DNA of 9,876 nucleotides, taken from contig JAHDEQ010000165.1 in the NCBI GenBank assembly GCA_020628755.1, positions 1-9,876 on the forward strand, written 5' to 3'. Position numbers and translations under genes: made by a program. Below, piece by piece: positions 1 through 6,794 of the stretch. The stretch's first letter is position 1; each line of letters opens with the position of its first letter. The notes beneath the pieces are model-generated. The model did no database searches. It had not been told where the DNA came from and was given only the letters and a program-made list of their open reading frames with translations. The stretch comes from Saprospiraceae bacterium (GTDB lineage: Bacteria; Bacteroidota; Bacteroidia; Chitinophagales; Saprospiraceae).

Positions 1-1149
1 TATGAGTCCATTACCAATCGCAAAACCTATCGCCTCAATGATGCCGTGACCAATATCAGTACAGGTACTTTGCAACAGTTGACCAATACGTTTAAGGCTT
101 TGATAAAAGTGAGTATTTATGTGTTGTTGTACGAATACGTGGCTTTGTATCATTTTCCAGAAAATTGGTGGACTTTTATTTTGGCAATGGTCTTGTGGGA
201 TTTTTGCTACTATTGGGAACATCGTATGGCGCATGAGGTGAGCTTGTTTTGGGGTGGGCATTCGGTGCATCACCAAAGCGAAGACTACAACCTATCGGTT
301 GCACTACGACAGACTTCGACGGGTTTTATTTGGGGCTTTCCTTTCTTTTTGCCGATGGCACTGCTCGGCATTTCGCCGACGCAGTTTGTGTTAGTGGGTG
401 GTTTGAATTTATTATACCAATTTTGGATTCATACCGAACATATCAAGAAATTGCCGTCTTGGTTTGAACTGGTTTTTAATACGCCTTCGCACCATCGTGT
501 GCATCATGCCCGCAATCCAAAATATATTGATAAAAACTATGCTGGCATTCTAATTATTTGGGACAGAATGTTTGGGACATTTAAAGAGGAAGAAGAAAAA
601 CCTTACTATGGCATAACGACTCCCTTGCAAAGTTGGAATCCAGTATATGCTAATTTTGCGCACTACATCCACTTGTTTGGGCAAGCCAAACAAGCTCGCA
701 CTTGGGGCGACACTTTCCGTATTTTGTTTAAGCCGCCAGGCTGGATGCCTGACTATTTGGGTGGCTACCAAGCTGTAAAGGAAGTGGAACAAGGCTACTC
801 GAAATATGATAAAAAAATAAATATTCGAGTCAATGCTTATATTTTGGTGCAATTTTTTGCAGCGATGGCCTTCAATGCTTTTTTCTTTTTCAAGCATAGT
901 GCTTTTCCTTTAGATCTGAAATTTGCTTATGGATTTTGGATTGTGTGGACTTCATTGATGTTCGGCTTCTTGTTTGAATACAGCAAGTGGTGGTTAGATG
1001 GCTTGGAGATTTTGCGCTTGGCTTGCATTCCCTTGGGCATTTATTGGATGATGCAGTTGGGAGTGAGTTTGCCAAGTTCCATCTTAGTGGCAGCCATTGT
1101 TTTTGTAGGACTGAGTTTGTTGGCTTTTTTATTTTTGAGAAGGAAGTAA
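1..1149 (+). CDS. Sterol desaturase / fatty acid hydroxylase superfamily protein, AGMO-like (5' end outside window)
   Basis: This is a membrane-embedded non-haem di-iron oxygenase. Frame 1 is open from the first base, and the 15 codons before the GTG at 46 continue smoothly into the protein, so that GTG is internal and the gene is cut by the window edge; 382 residues are visible. Counting from base 1, the histidine clusters that ligate iron in this superfamily are present: HxxxH (H74, H78), HxxHH (H87, H90, H91) and HHxxHH (H164-H169). The context WEHRMAHE followed by SEDYNLS resembles alkylglycerol monooxygenase, which cleaves the ether bond of alkylglycerols in animals. Several hydrophobic helices precede the His boxes, and about four more fill the C-terminal third, ending in a basic LRRK tail. 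Substrate and electron or pterin donor cannot be read from sequence. The superfamily is secure; the AGMO-like subtype is inferred from motif context. It converges on the response regulator gene with 52 bp between them. Confidence 0.9.
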   Translation, partial: YESITNRKTYRLNDAVTNISTGTLQQLTNTFKALIKVSIYVLLYEYVALYHFPENWWTFILAMVLWDFCYYWEHRMAHEVSLFWGGHSVHHQSEDYNLSVALRQTSTGFIWGFPFFLPMALLGISPTQFVLVGGLNLLYQFWIHTEHIKKLPSWFELVFNTPSHHRVHHARNPKYIDKNYAGILIIWDRMFGTFKEEEEKPYYGITTPLQSWNPVYANFAHYIHLFGQAKQARTWGDTFRILFKPPGWMPDYLGGYQAVKEVEQGYSKYDKKINIRVNAYILVQFFAAMAFNAFFFFKHSAFPLDLKFAYGFWIVWTSLMFGFLFEYSKWWLDGLEILRLACIPLGIYWMMQLGVSLPSSILVAAIVFVGLSLLAFLFLRRK

Positions 1150-1168
1150 TTGGTTGAATAAGTTAATC

Positions 1169-1195
1169 ATTCTTGCATTCAAAAATTCTTGCATT
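1169..1195. repeat. Short direct repeat in the convergent intergenic gap
   Basis: ATTCTTGCATT occurs twice (1169-1179 and 1185-1195), 16 bp apart, in the 52-bp gap between the converging oxygenase and response regulator genes. No hairpin with a T tract was found here, so no terminator is called for either gene. The repeat may be chance or a remnant of a small duplication. Confidence 0.3.
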
Positions 1196-1201
1196 GCAAA
1201 A

Positions 1202-1948
1202 CTACTCTCCAAACTTGTCTTTAAGCCGTTGTTGTACTTCTTCTTTTTTGCGGCGAGCTACGGGTACTTGTTGTTTTTGAGTCATGACGAGCGTAAAGCC
1301 ATCTTCGGTAATCGTCTGTATGATATGGTTGAGGTTGACTACAAAAGATTGGTGTACCTCTATAAATAAATCTTGGGGAAGCCGATTTTTGTAATGTTTA
1401 AGGTTCTTGTTACTATATATTTTTTCTTGCCCTTCTATGTGTACTACCGAAGCATTGGTATCGCTTTCGATAAGAATAATTTTATCTATAGCAATATAAT
1501 GTGTTCCTTTATTGGTGATGATAGGAAACTTATTGTCACGCTTATTTTCTTCAAATAAGCGTTCAAGTTGCTGAGAAAAATCACGAAAAGGAATATTTTG
1601 AGTAGCTTTTTCGACCGCTTGTACCAAGCGGTCGGGATCTAAGGGTTTGAGCAAATAGTCAATTGCATTTTCTTCAAATGCTTTGATGGCATACTCTTCG
1701 TAGCCCGTAACAAAGATAAGTTGAAAGTTTTTATAGTCTAATTGATTGAGCAAGTCAAACGCCGATTGATTGCCTAATCGTATGTCTAAAAAGAGTAGTT
1801 GGGGTTTTAGCTGGTTGATAAGCCCTAGTGCAGCATCTAAAGAAGCTGCTTCGCCTATGATTTTTATATTTTTACAATACAACCTTAATAGCTTAACCAA
1901 CACCTCCCTAGCATCTTGCTCATCATCGATGATCAGAGTTGTGGTCAT
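1202..1948 (-). CDS. LytTR-family response regulator (LytR/AlgR type)
   Basis: This is a cytoplasmic transcription factor expected to be phosphorylated by the kinase encoded just upstream. The 248 residues form an N-terminal receiver domain (about 1-120) and a C-terminal LytTR DNA-binding domain (about 140-245). The receiver has the acidic pair D8-D9, phospho-acceptor D55 in LFLDIRLG, T81 and K101 in the LLKPLD motif, so it looks fully active. The LytTR part shows the typical FIEVHQSFVVNLNHI core around H199 and a basic ARRKKEEV stretch near the end. The length matches the family norm. The gene starts with ATG 41 bp after the kinase stop, and the two are probably co-transcribed. Its targets cannot be read directly; a spaced direct repeat at the kinase start is a candidate autoregulatory site. 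Confidence 0.95.
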   Translation of the reverse strand: MTTTLIIDDEQDAREVLVKLLRLYCKNIKIIGEAASLDAALGLINQLKPQLLFLDIRLGNQSAFDLLNQLDYKNFQLIFVTGYEEYAIKAFEENAIDYLLKPLDPDRLVQAVEKATQNIPFRDFSQQLERLFEENKRDNKFPIITNKGTHYIAIDKIILIESDTNASVVHIEGQEKIYSNKNLKHYKNRLPQDLFIEVHQSFVVNLNHIIQTITEDGFTLVMTQKQQVPVARRKKEEVQQRLKDKFGE

Positions 1949-1989
1949 AAAAAATAGTAGTTGGTTCTTTCTTAGGAAAGCTAAAGTAG

Positions 1990-4900
1990 CTAAATTTTTA
2001 TTGCAATACTAACTTCTGTCGTATTAACTTTAGCAGCAGCATTCATTTTTTGTTGAATGCTTATACTGTCTTGGTCTTGAAAATCATTGATAAGTTTTAA
2101 TCTTCTTTGTGTGATATTCATACCAACAGACCTAAACTCATGTTTGTTTTTTTGAGGGTTTCTACTTTCAATTTTATTGAGTCCATTATCTCCTACAACT
2201 ATTAAAAGTATATCGTTCTTTTGGGTAAAACTAATGTCTATTTTGCCTCCTTTTTCTCGGCTTGCCATACCATGTATGATGGCATTTTCGACAAAAGGTT
2301 GTACTAAAAGTGGGGGAATTTCGATATTTTCTTTATCCAATTTAGGGTCTATTTGTATAGTATAATCAAATTGGTCTTTGAATCTCAATTTTTCGAGGGC
2401 AAGATAATCTTGCAGCAATAAAATTTCTTGTTGAATGGAGACTTTGCCTTCGATGGATAGGTTCAAAACTCTACGAGTGAGGTGAGCAAATTTTCCTAAA
2501 AATTTGACGGCGTTTTGGCTATCATTTTCTAATATGAAATTTTGAATCGAATTTAAACAATTGAATAAAAAGTGGGGATTCATTTGGGCATTCAAGGCCG
2601 CACGCTCCAACTCAATGATTTGTGCTTGCATAGCACTTTCACGTTTTTGTTGCGCTATCTTCCGCAAGGATTTTTTTCGTTCTCGATAAATCAACCAAAG
2701 CATAAAAGTCATTAAGGTTAAAACACCCAAAGTAATGGCCCACCAAGTTTGATACCAAGGCGGATTGATCGTAAATGTTTGTTCGAGGCTTTCGCTCCAA
2801 ATACCATCTTCGTTCTTTGACTGTACCTCAAACTGATAAGTATTGGGAGGCAAGTCAGTAAATAAGGCTTGTTTGGATTCGGTGTAGTTCCAGGCATTAC
2901 TTTTTTGCAAGCGATAACGATACGAAATACCACCTTTTTGTTTATAATCAAAGGATACATAGTCTATAACAACATTGTTGTTGATATAATCCACTTCAAT
3001 ATTTTCTGATGGTACATAAGGCCGGTTGCCCAACTTGATTTGGTTAAAAACAGGTGGTATAGAAAATTGGTTTTTGGAATATTCTCGAAATTTGACCAAG
3101 CCTTTGGACGTAGCCACCCACAATTGACCATTGTGGGAATTGATGTCGTTGATGTCGTTGGAAGGCAAACCACTTGATACATCAAATGTTCGGATAGAGC
3201 CTGATTGCGGAGCAATTCGGCTCAGACCATTAAACGTTCCTACCCATATAGTGTCATTATTGATGTGTATATTTTCTACCATATTAGAAACTAATCCATT
3301 GGTAGTAGAAAAATTTTGAATCAATGTATCTTTCCACAAAAAAATACCTTTGCCCTTGGTCGCTAGTACAAAAGTAGAGTCTGATAATTGCGCTATATCG
3401 TCTATTCTAGTCTGCAATTGAGGTTTATCCGTTATTTTTACTTTGCCTTTATCTCGTACAAACTCTATAAGTCCCTCCTCTGTCCCGCCTAGCAAGCGGC
3501 CTTGCTTGTCAACATAAATAGTAAATGTCTTTTGGTGTCTATCAAAGAAATCATACTTTTTGTCAAAAAGAACACCAGTTTGGGGCATAAAATAGACTAC
3601 AAAATCAGAAAGCAGCCCCACAATATGATTTTCTCGCCATAGCAGCTTCTTTACTCCTAAAAGAAGTGTTGAGTTTTTTCTGAATCTATTGTCATAAGTA
3701 ACAAACTCACCATCTACGATGAAGCCACTGCTTGTATATAATATGCCCTCTTGAAAAAGTAAATCGTGAGCGTACCGCCCCAATGATGCAGCATGCTCGA
3801 CTACATCAAGCAACAATTGATTTTTAAAATCAATCGAATAGGTTAATCCTGATGCTGTACCAAGATACATGGTCGTATCGCTGCTAAATTCTATACAACT
3901 AATATTGTCGTCTGGAAAGCCAAAATCTTTATTAAAAATTTGTGTGGACAGATTGGGACTATAATATACTCCATCGTCACGAGTCCCTACCCACAAACCA
4001 CCAGCTTTGTCTTCAAAGCTGGTATAGACGGTGCTTCCTTTAAGAAATTGTTGGTAATCATTGGCTCTAACCGCTGCTTCATTCTGAAAATAAAGGATGC
4101 CTTCGTCTTTGTCTGCTCCAAAGATAATTTCCCCCTTACTTGACTCTAAAATATGAAAGATACGTTTGGGAGCAGGTTTTTCCCATAAAATCTGCCCATC
4201 GTTTATGCTTACCAAATATCCATTATAAAATAGTAGAATATTTTTATTGCTATTTTTTAAAAGTGTTTCGGTGTGTTCGACTCTTAAAGAAAGTTCGTGC
4301 TTTTGGAGGTTTGAATATATTTTTTGGGGAGCTTCACCTTCTTTTTGACTTAATAAAAAGTAGTACTTTTCAGAAGTCGTTGAGCTATCAGATGCTATTT
4401 TCCATTCTGGCAATGGGAAATAAGAGGATCTTAATATTTTGTCATCAACCCGCATCATATAATCCAATAGTAGCTTGCTTGGAGGATAACTATAAGTAGA
4501 GGTATTGCCTAAAGTATCAATTTTTAAAAATCCATAAGTTTCTAATTCAAAGTAAGCATTATCGGATTGGTCTAAATATTTGAGTTTAGCGAGTGCGTAT
4601 TGATTTTTATGTTGGAGGATTTTATCATTGTAAGGATATTCGACGATGGTATCATTTTGTACAATAAAGGTTTCGCCTCGCATAGTACTCAACCATACTC
4701 GTTTTTTGCTGTCTTCTTTGATTTCAAAAACTACATTTTGAGTGAGTCCATCAGCGGCACTAAAGGTTTTGAAGGTGCTGCCGTCAAAACGCACCGCACC
4801 ATTGTCGGTACCTATCCAAATAAATCCTTTACTGTCTTGAAATATAGCATGTACTTCGGGACTAGGTAAGCCATCTTCGGTAGAAAAATTCAAAAAATAA

Positions 4901-5022
4901 GGCTGGGCTTTTTGCTGCGCAAAACCCTGCAAAAAAAGCAATGTTAGAAAGACAATTATGCAACATTTAACATACGCCTGTTTCGTCCGCCAACGGACAA
5001 GTATAAGTTTACCGAATTTCAC
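1990..5022 (-). CDS. Periplasmic-propeller sensor histidine kinase, LytS-type (Reg_prop / Y_Y_Y / His_kinase)
   Basis: This is the inner-membrane sensor of a two-component pair. Of 1010 residues, about 1-35 form a signal peptide (hydrophobic CIIVFLTLLFLQGFA, likely cut before QQ). Residues about 40-680 form a periplasmic beta-propeller with recurring Reg_prop strands such as FIWIGTDNG (near 70), LWVGTRDDG (near 340), IWVGTFNG (near 593) and LWVATSKG (near 635). A Y_Y_Y domain follows (about 683-753), then one membrane helix (about 761-782), a short coiled coil, and a His_kinase domain with H817 in NPHFLFN. The ATPase domain has an N-box ending at N913 (PPLLVQPFVENA) and a DNG motif. It has no fused receiver or HTH domain, unlike the hybrid sensors common in Bacteroidota; the separate LytTR regulator downstream does that job. 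The start is GTG (5020-5022): no ATG, GTG or TTG lies in frame between it and the upstream TGA. The ligand is unknown. Confidence 0.93.
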   Translation of the reverse strand: MKFGKLILVRWRTKQAYVKCCIIVFLTLLFLQGFAQQKAQPYFLNFSTEDGLPSPEVHAIFQDSKGFIWIGTDNGAVRFDGSTFKTFSAADGLTQNVVFEIKEDSKKRVWLSTMRGETFIVQNDTIVEYPYNDKILQHKNQYALAKLKYLDQSDNAYFELETYGFLKIDTLGNTSTYSYPPSKLLLDYMMRVDDKILRSSYFPLPEWKIASDSSTTSEKYYFLLSQKEGEAPQKIYSNLQKHELSLRVEHTETLLKNSNKNILLFYNGYLVSINDGQILWEKPAPKRIFHILESSKGEIIFGADKDEGILYFQNEAAVRANDYQQFLKGSTVYTSFEDKAGGLWVGTRDDGVYYSPNLSTQIFNKDFGFPDDNISCIEFSSDTTMYLGTASGLTYSIDFKNQLLLDVVEHAASLGRYAHDLLFQEGILYTSSGFIVDGEFVTYDNRFRKNSTLLLGVKKLLWRENHIVGLLSDFVVYFMPQTGVLFDKKYDFFDRHQKTFTIYVDKQGRLLGGTEEGLIEFVRDKGKVKITDKPQLQTRIDDIAQLSDSTFVLATKGKGIFLWKDTLIQNFSTTNGLVSNMVENIHINNDTIWVGTFNGLSRIAPQSGSIRTFDVSSGLPSNDINDINSHNGQLWVATSKGLVKFREYSKNQFSIPPVFNQIKLGNRPYVPSENIEVDYINNNVVIDYVSFDYKQKGGISYRYRLQKSNAWNYTESKQALFTDLPPNTYQFEVQSKNEDGIWSESLEQTFTINPPWYQTWWAITLGVLTLMTFMLWLIYRERKKSLRKIAQQKRESAMQAQIIELERAALNAQMNPHFLFNCLNSIQNFILENDSQNAVKFLGKFAHLTRRVLNLSIEGKVSIQQEILLLQDYLALEKLRFKDQFDYTIQIDPKLDKENIEIPPLLVQPFVENAIIHGMASREKGGKIDISFTQKNDILLIVVGDNGLNKIESRNPQKNKHEFRSVGMNITQRRLKLINDFQDQDSISIQQKMNAAAKVNTTEVSIAIKI

Positions 5023-5040
5023 GATATATGTACCGAATTT
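5010..5040 (-). promoter_or_regulatory. Candidate LytTR-type binding site: two 10-bp direct repeats 21 bp apart
   Basis: TACCGAATTT occurs at 5010-5019 and again, identically, at 5031-5040, flanking the GTG start of the kinase. Known LytTR sites are paired 9-bp direct repeats separated by 12-13 bp, so both copies face the same side of the helix. Here the 9-mers ACCGAATTT are exactly 12 bp apart. The bases match only partly: against the published pattern [TA][AC][CA]GTTN[AG][TG], five of eight defined positions agree. One copy lies inside the first codons, so binding would probably repress or autoregulate the kinase-regulator operon. Because 21 bp equals seven codons, a small in-frame duplication is the alternative explanation. 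Confidence 0.4.
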
Positions 5041-5067
5041 AGCATCAAATAGACCTAATCAAAGTTG

Positions 5068-5101
5068 TTGCTGAATTTTGATTTTGTAATACTTACATTT
5101 G
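5068..5101 (+). promoter_or_regulatory. Candidate Bacteroidota-type promoter for a small plus-strand transcript
   Basis: A perfect -7 element TACATTTG (pattern TAnnTTTG) lies at 5094-5101, and a TTG lies at 5068-5070, 23 bp upstream, within the 17-23 bp spacing described for Flavobacterium promoters. Transcription would begin near 5105-5108 and run away from the kinase, towards the terminator at 5213-5250. The -33 element is minimal, so the call rests mainly on the -7 match and on the terminator downstream. Confidence 0.35.
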
Positions 5102-5140
5102 CATTTCAGAACTTTCGAGGGTTTCTAAGCCAAACAAACA

Positions 5141-5224
5141 ATGGTAACCCCAAAAATGCCATTCAATTATAAAAAATGGCGCTTTCAAAACCATCGGAGT
5201 TTGCCCAAGAACATAGGATTGTAA
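5141..5224 (+). CDS. Possible 27-residue basic microprotein
   Basis: An ATG at 5141, preceded by the A-rich stretch CCAAACAAACA typical of Bacteroidota translation starts, opens a 27-codon frame. It begins MVTPKMPFNYKKW, is rich in K, R and aromatic residues, and ends at TAA 5222-5224. The stop falls at the end of the first arm of the terminator hairpin, so the last codons would be part of the stem. No homologue is recognised and an ORF this short occurs by chance often. Its position inside a promoter-terminator unit is the only reason to list it; the transcript may equally be non-coding. Confidence 0.2.
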   Translation: MVTPKMPFNYKKWRFQNHRSLPKNIGL

Positions 5225-5250
5225 ATGAACCATACAATCCTATTTTTTTT
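5213..5250 (+). terminator. Intrinsic terminator, plus strand
   Basis: A perfect 11-bp inverted repeat (ATAGGATTGTA at 5213-5223, TACAATCCTAT at 5233-5243) with a 9-nt loop is followed directly by eight T (5243-5250). The T tract is on the plus strand only, so it ends plus-strand transcription, although both annotated neighbours are on the minus strand. Read from the minus strand, the hairpin lies just after the RNase stop codon but has no T tract after it; it could still stabilise or weakly terminate that mRNA. Confidence 0.7.
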
Positions 5251-6664
5251 ATTTTAAATCGTATTGCGCACCTATCTTTGGTATTTCTACCTTTTTAAAT
5301 CCTTTGTCAAATAGCCACGTTCTAAATTTCTTTTGTCGGTCTATTTCTCCATGTACAAGAAATAGTTTTTTGAGTTTTTTCTTATGATTTTCAATAAAAT
5401 CATAAATTTCTGAACGGTCGGCATGTGCTGAAAAGGAGTCCATGATTTCGATATTCATATTTACATCTTTCCATTCGCCAAATAGCTTGAGTGTTTCTTT
5501 GCCAGCACGTAAAATTCCTCCTGCAGTATCAGGCGAACAATAGCCAACTATTAGAAGTGTATTTAGGGGATTTTCGATACTATTATATAAATGGTGGCGT
5601 ACTCGTCCCGCATTCATCATACCAGATGCACTAATGATAATACAGGCTTTTTCAGTAGCATTCAAATTTTTGGATGCTTGTACTTCTCGAACATAGGACA
5701 AGCGGTTAAAACCAAAGGGATTATCATCAATCAATAAATATTCGTGCAAATCATCGTCATAACATTCTGGATGTTGTCCAAAAATGGTGGTTGCATTGAC
5801 GGCCAAAGGACTATCTACATATACAGGTATTTTGGGTAAAACGCCTTGGGTCTCCATTTGGTCGAGCATGTACACAATTTCTTGTGTACGTCCTACGCTA
5901 AATGCAGGTATGATGAGTTTTCCTTTTTTCTTGACACAAGCCTCTTTGATGATTTTGAGAAAACGCTCTTCTTCGGCTGGTTTGGCTTCATGTTCTTTGT
6001 CGCCATAAGTTGATTCGCAAATCAAATAATCCACCTCTGGCATCGGCATAGGGTCTCGCAAGATGGGTCGGTCGGGCCGACCTATATCACCTGTAAATCC
6101 TACAAGGCGTGTTTTTCGGCCTTCTTTTATACGTAAAGTCACATTGGCACTGCCTAATATGTGTCCTGCATCTCTAAAAAGGACTTCTACATTTTTATTA
6201 ATTTTGAACCAACGATCATAACTATAACCGACAAACTGTTGCATGGCTTCGGATGCATCCTCGCTGGTATAAAGTGGTGTTCTAAAGGCTTGCTTTTTTT
6301 TCTTTTTCTTCTTTTTGAGGAGTTGTTTGTTGTGATACTCGGCATCACGCTCTTGTATCTTGGCACTATCTAGTAACATGATGGCACACAAACTACGAGT
6401 TGCATGGGTGCAAAAAATATTGCCTTGAAATCCATCTTTGACCAATTTGGGAATACGTCCGCAATGGTCAATATGGGAGTGAGACAAAATCATCACATCA
6501 ATCTCAGATGGTTTGAACAACCATTCTTCGTTAAAATGTTCGAAATCAGGGTGATTGCCTTGGTACAAACCACAATCTAGTAGGATTTTGAATCCATTAT
6601 CGAGTGTTATCAGATGCGCACTGCCCGTAACTTGTCGTGCTGCTCCGCAAAATTGTATTTTCAT
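5249..6664 (-). CDS. Beta-CASP metallo-beta-lactamase RNase (CPSF73/YsgF-like)
   Basis: This is predicted to be a cytoplasmic two-zinc hydrolase acting on RNA. The 471 residues show the metallo-beta-lactamase motifs HSHIDH (H62, H64, D66, H67), H168 in RDAGHILGS and D193 in TGDIGRP. The beta-CASP motifs follow: acidic residue E217 in CESTYGD (A), H414 in DSFSAHAD (B) and H438 in FLVHGE (C). A histidine rather than valine at motif C is the signature of RNA-acting members. The start MKIQFCGAARQVTGS matches the usual family start, and the length is normal. It is not RNase J, which has a different layout and length. An insert with eight consecutive lysines (K117-K124, bases 6293-6316) is unusual. 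A perfect 25-bp hairpin ends 10 nt before the ATG, so no ordinary promoter fits right next to the gene. Physiological RNA targets cannot be inferred. Confidence 0.92.
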   Translation of the reverse strand: MKIQFCGAARQVTGSAHLITLDNGFKILLDCGLYQGNHPDFEHFNEEWLFKPSEIDVMILSHSHIDHCGRIPKLVKDGFQGNIFCTHATRSLCAIMLLDSAKIQERDAEYHNKQLLKKKKKKKKQAFRTPLYTSEDASEAMQQFVGYSYDRWFKINKNVEVLFRDAGHILGSANVTLRIKEGRKTRLVGFTGDIGRPDRPILRDPMPMPEVDYLICESTYGDKEHEAKPAEEERFLKIIKEACVKKKGKLIIPAFSVGRTQEIVYMLDQMETQGVLPKIPVYVDSPLAVNATTIFGQHPECYDDDLHEYLLIDDNPFGFNRLSYVREVQASKNLNATEKACIIISASGMMNAGRVRHHLYNSIENPLNTLLIVGYCSPDTAGGILRAGKETLKLFGEWKDVNMNIEIMDSFSAHADRSEIYDFIENHKKKLKKLFLVHGEIDRQKKFRTWLFDKGFKKVEIPKIGAQYDLK

Positions 6665-6674
6665 ACGCCAATAA

Positions 6675-6728
6675 TACTACAAAAAAGTCGCTTCGACAAA
6701 TGATTGTCGAAGCGACTTTTTTGTAGTA
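6675..6728. terminator. Bidirectional terminator hairpin, perfect 25-bp stem
   Basis: Arms 6675-6699 and 6704-6728 are perfectly complementary over 25 bp around the 4-nt loop ATGA. The core GTCGCTTCGACAA is flanked by six A on the left and six T on the right, so both strands read a GC-rich stem followed by a T run. On the minus strand it lies 66 bp after the stop of the beta-solenoid gene and should end the sigma-factor operon. It also lies only 10 nt before the RNase start codon, so it may act as a leader structure for that gene as well. Confidence 0.85.
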
Positions 6729-6760
6729 GTGTTCAAGTGTTCAAGTATTCACGTGTTCAT
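6729..6760. repeat. Four degenerate 8-bp tandem repeats (GTGTTCAA-like)
   Basis: Units GTGTTCAA (6729-6736), GTGTTCAA (6737-6744), GTATTCAC (6745-6752) and GTGTTCAT (6753-6760) follow the terminator without a gap. The sequence TGAACAC at 6775-6781 is the inverted complement of GTGTTCA at 6753-6759, so a small secondary hairpin is possible. The array lies in the trailer between the solenoid stop and the terminator. It could be replication slippage; no function is assigned. Confidence 0.6.
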
Positions 6761-6794
6761 GTTCAATACTAACCTGAACACACTGAAGACTTTG

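Larger units (their letters stand above)
5106..5250 (+). ncRNA. Candidate small RNA or microprotein transcript of about 145 nt
   Basis: In the 226-bp gap between the RNase gene and the kinase gene (both minus strand), the plus strand carries a promoter-like sequence (5068-5101), about 145 bp of sequence and a strong intrinsic terminator ending at 5250. This is the layout of a free-standing small RNA gene. No known RNA family was recognised. The transcript would diverge from the kinase gene and end against the 3' end of the RNase gene, overlapping the RNase stop codon by two bases. The 5' end is estimated from the -7 element and is uncertain by several bases. Confidence 0.35.

Noticed and set aside
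46..48. GTG as the start of the oxygenase gene
   Set aside because: The frame is open back to base 1 and the preceding residues (YESITNRKTYRLNDA) read as normal protein leading into the domain; the start is outside the window.
1154..1369. Plus-strand 71-codon frame after the oxygenase stop
   Set aside because: It needs a TTG start and mostly overlaps the LytTR DNA-binding domain in antisense.
3131..3165. Short tandem repeat GATGTCGTT x2 inside the kinase
   Set aside because: It encodes NDINDIN in a propeller strand and is most simply a codon-level coincidence.
4140..4499. Plus-strand open frame of 119 codons opposite the kinase propeller
   Set aside because: It is antisense to a continuous 1010-residue kinase frame and has no motif.
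5046..5053. Kinase promoter: minus-strand TCTATTTG resembling TAnnTTTG
   Set aside because: It has one mismatch in the TA dinucleotide and no TTG/TTTG at 17-23 bp upstream, so it was not called.
6729..6781. CRISPR-like array
   Set aside because: The units are 8 bp and contiguous with no spacers, and no cas gene is present.
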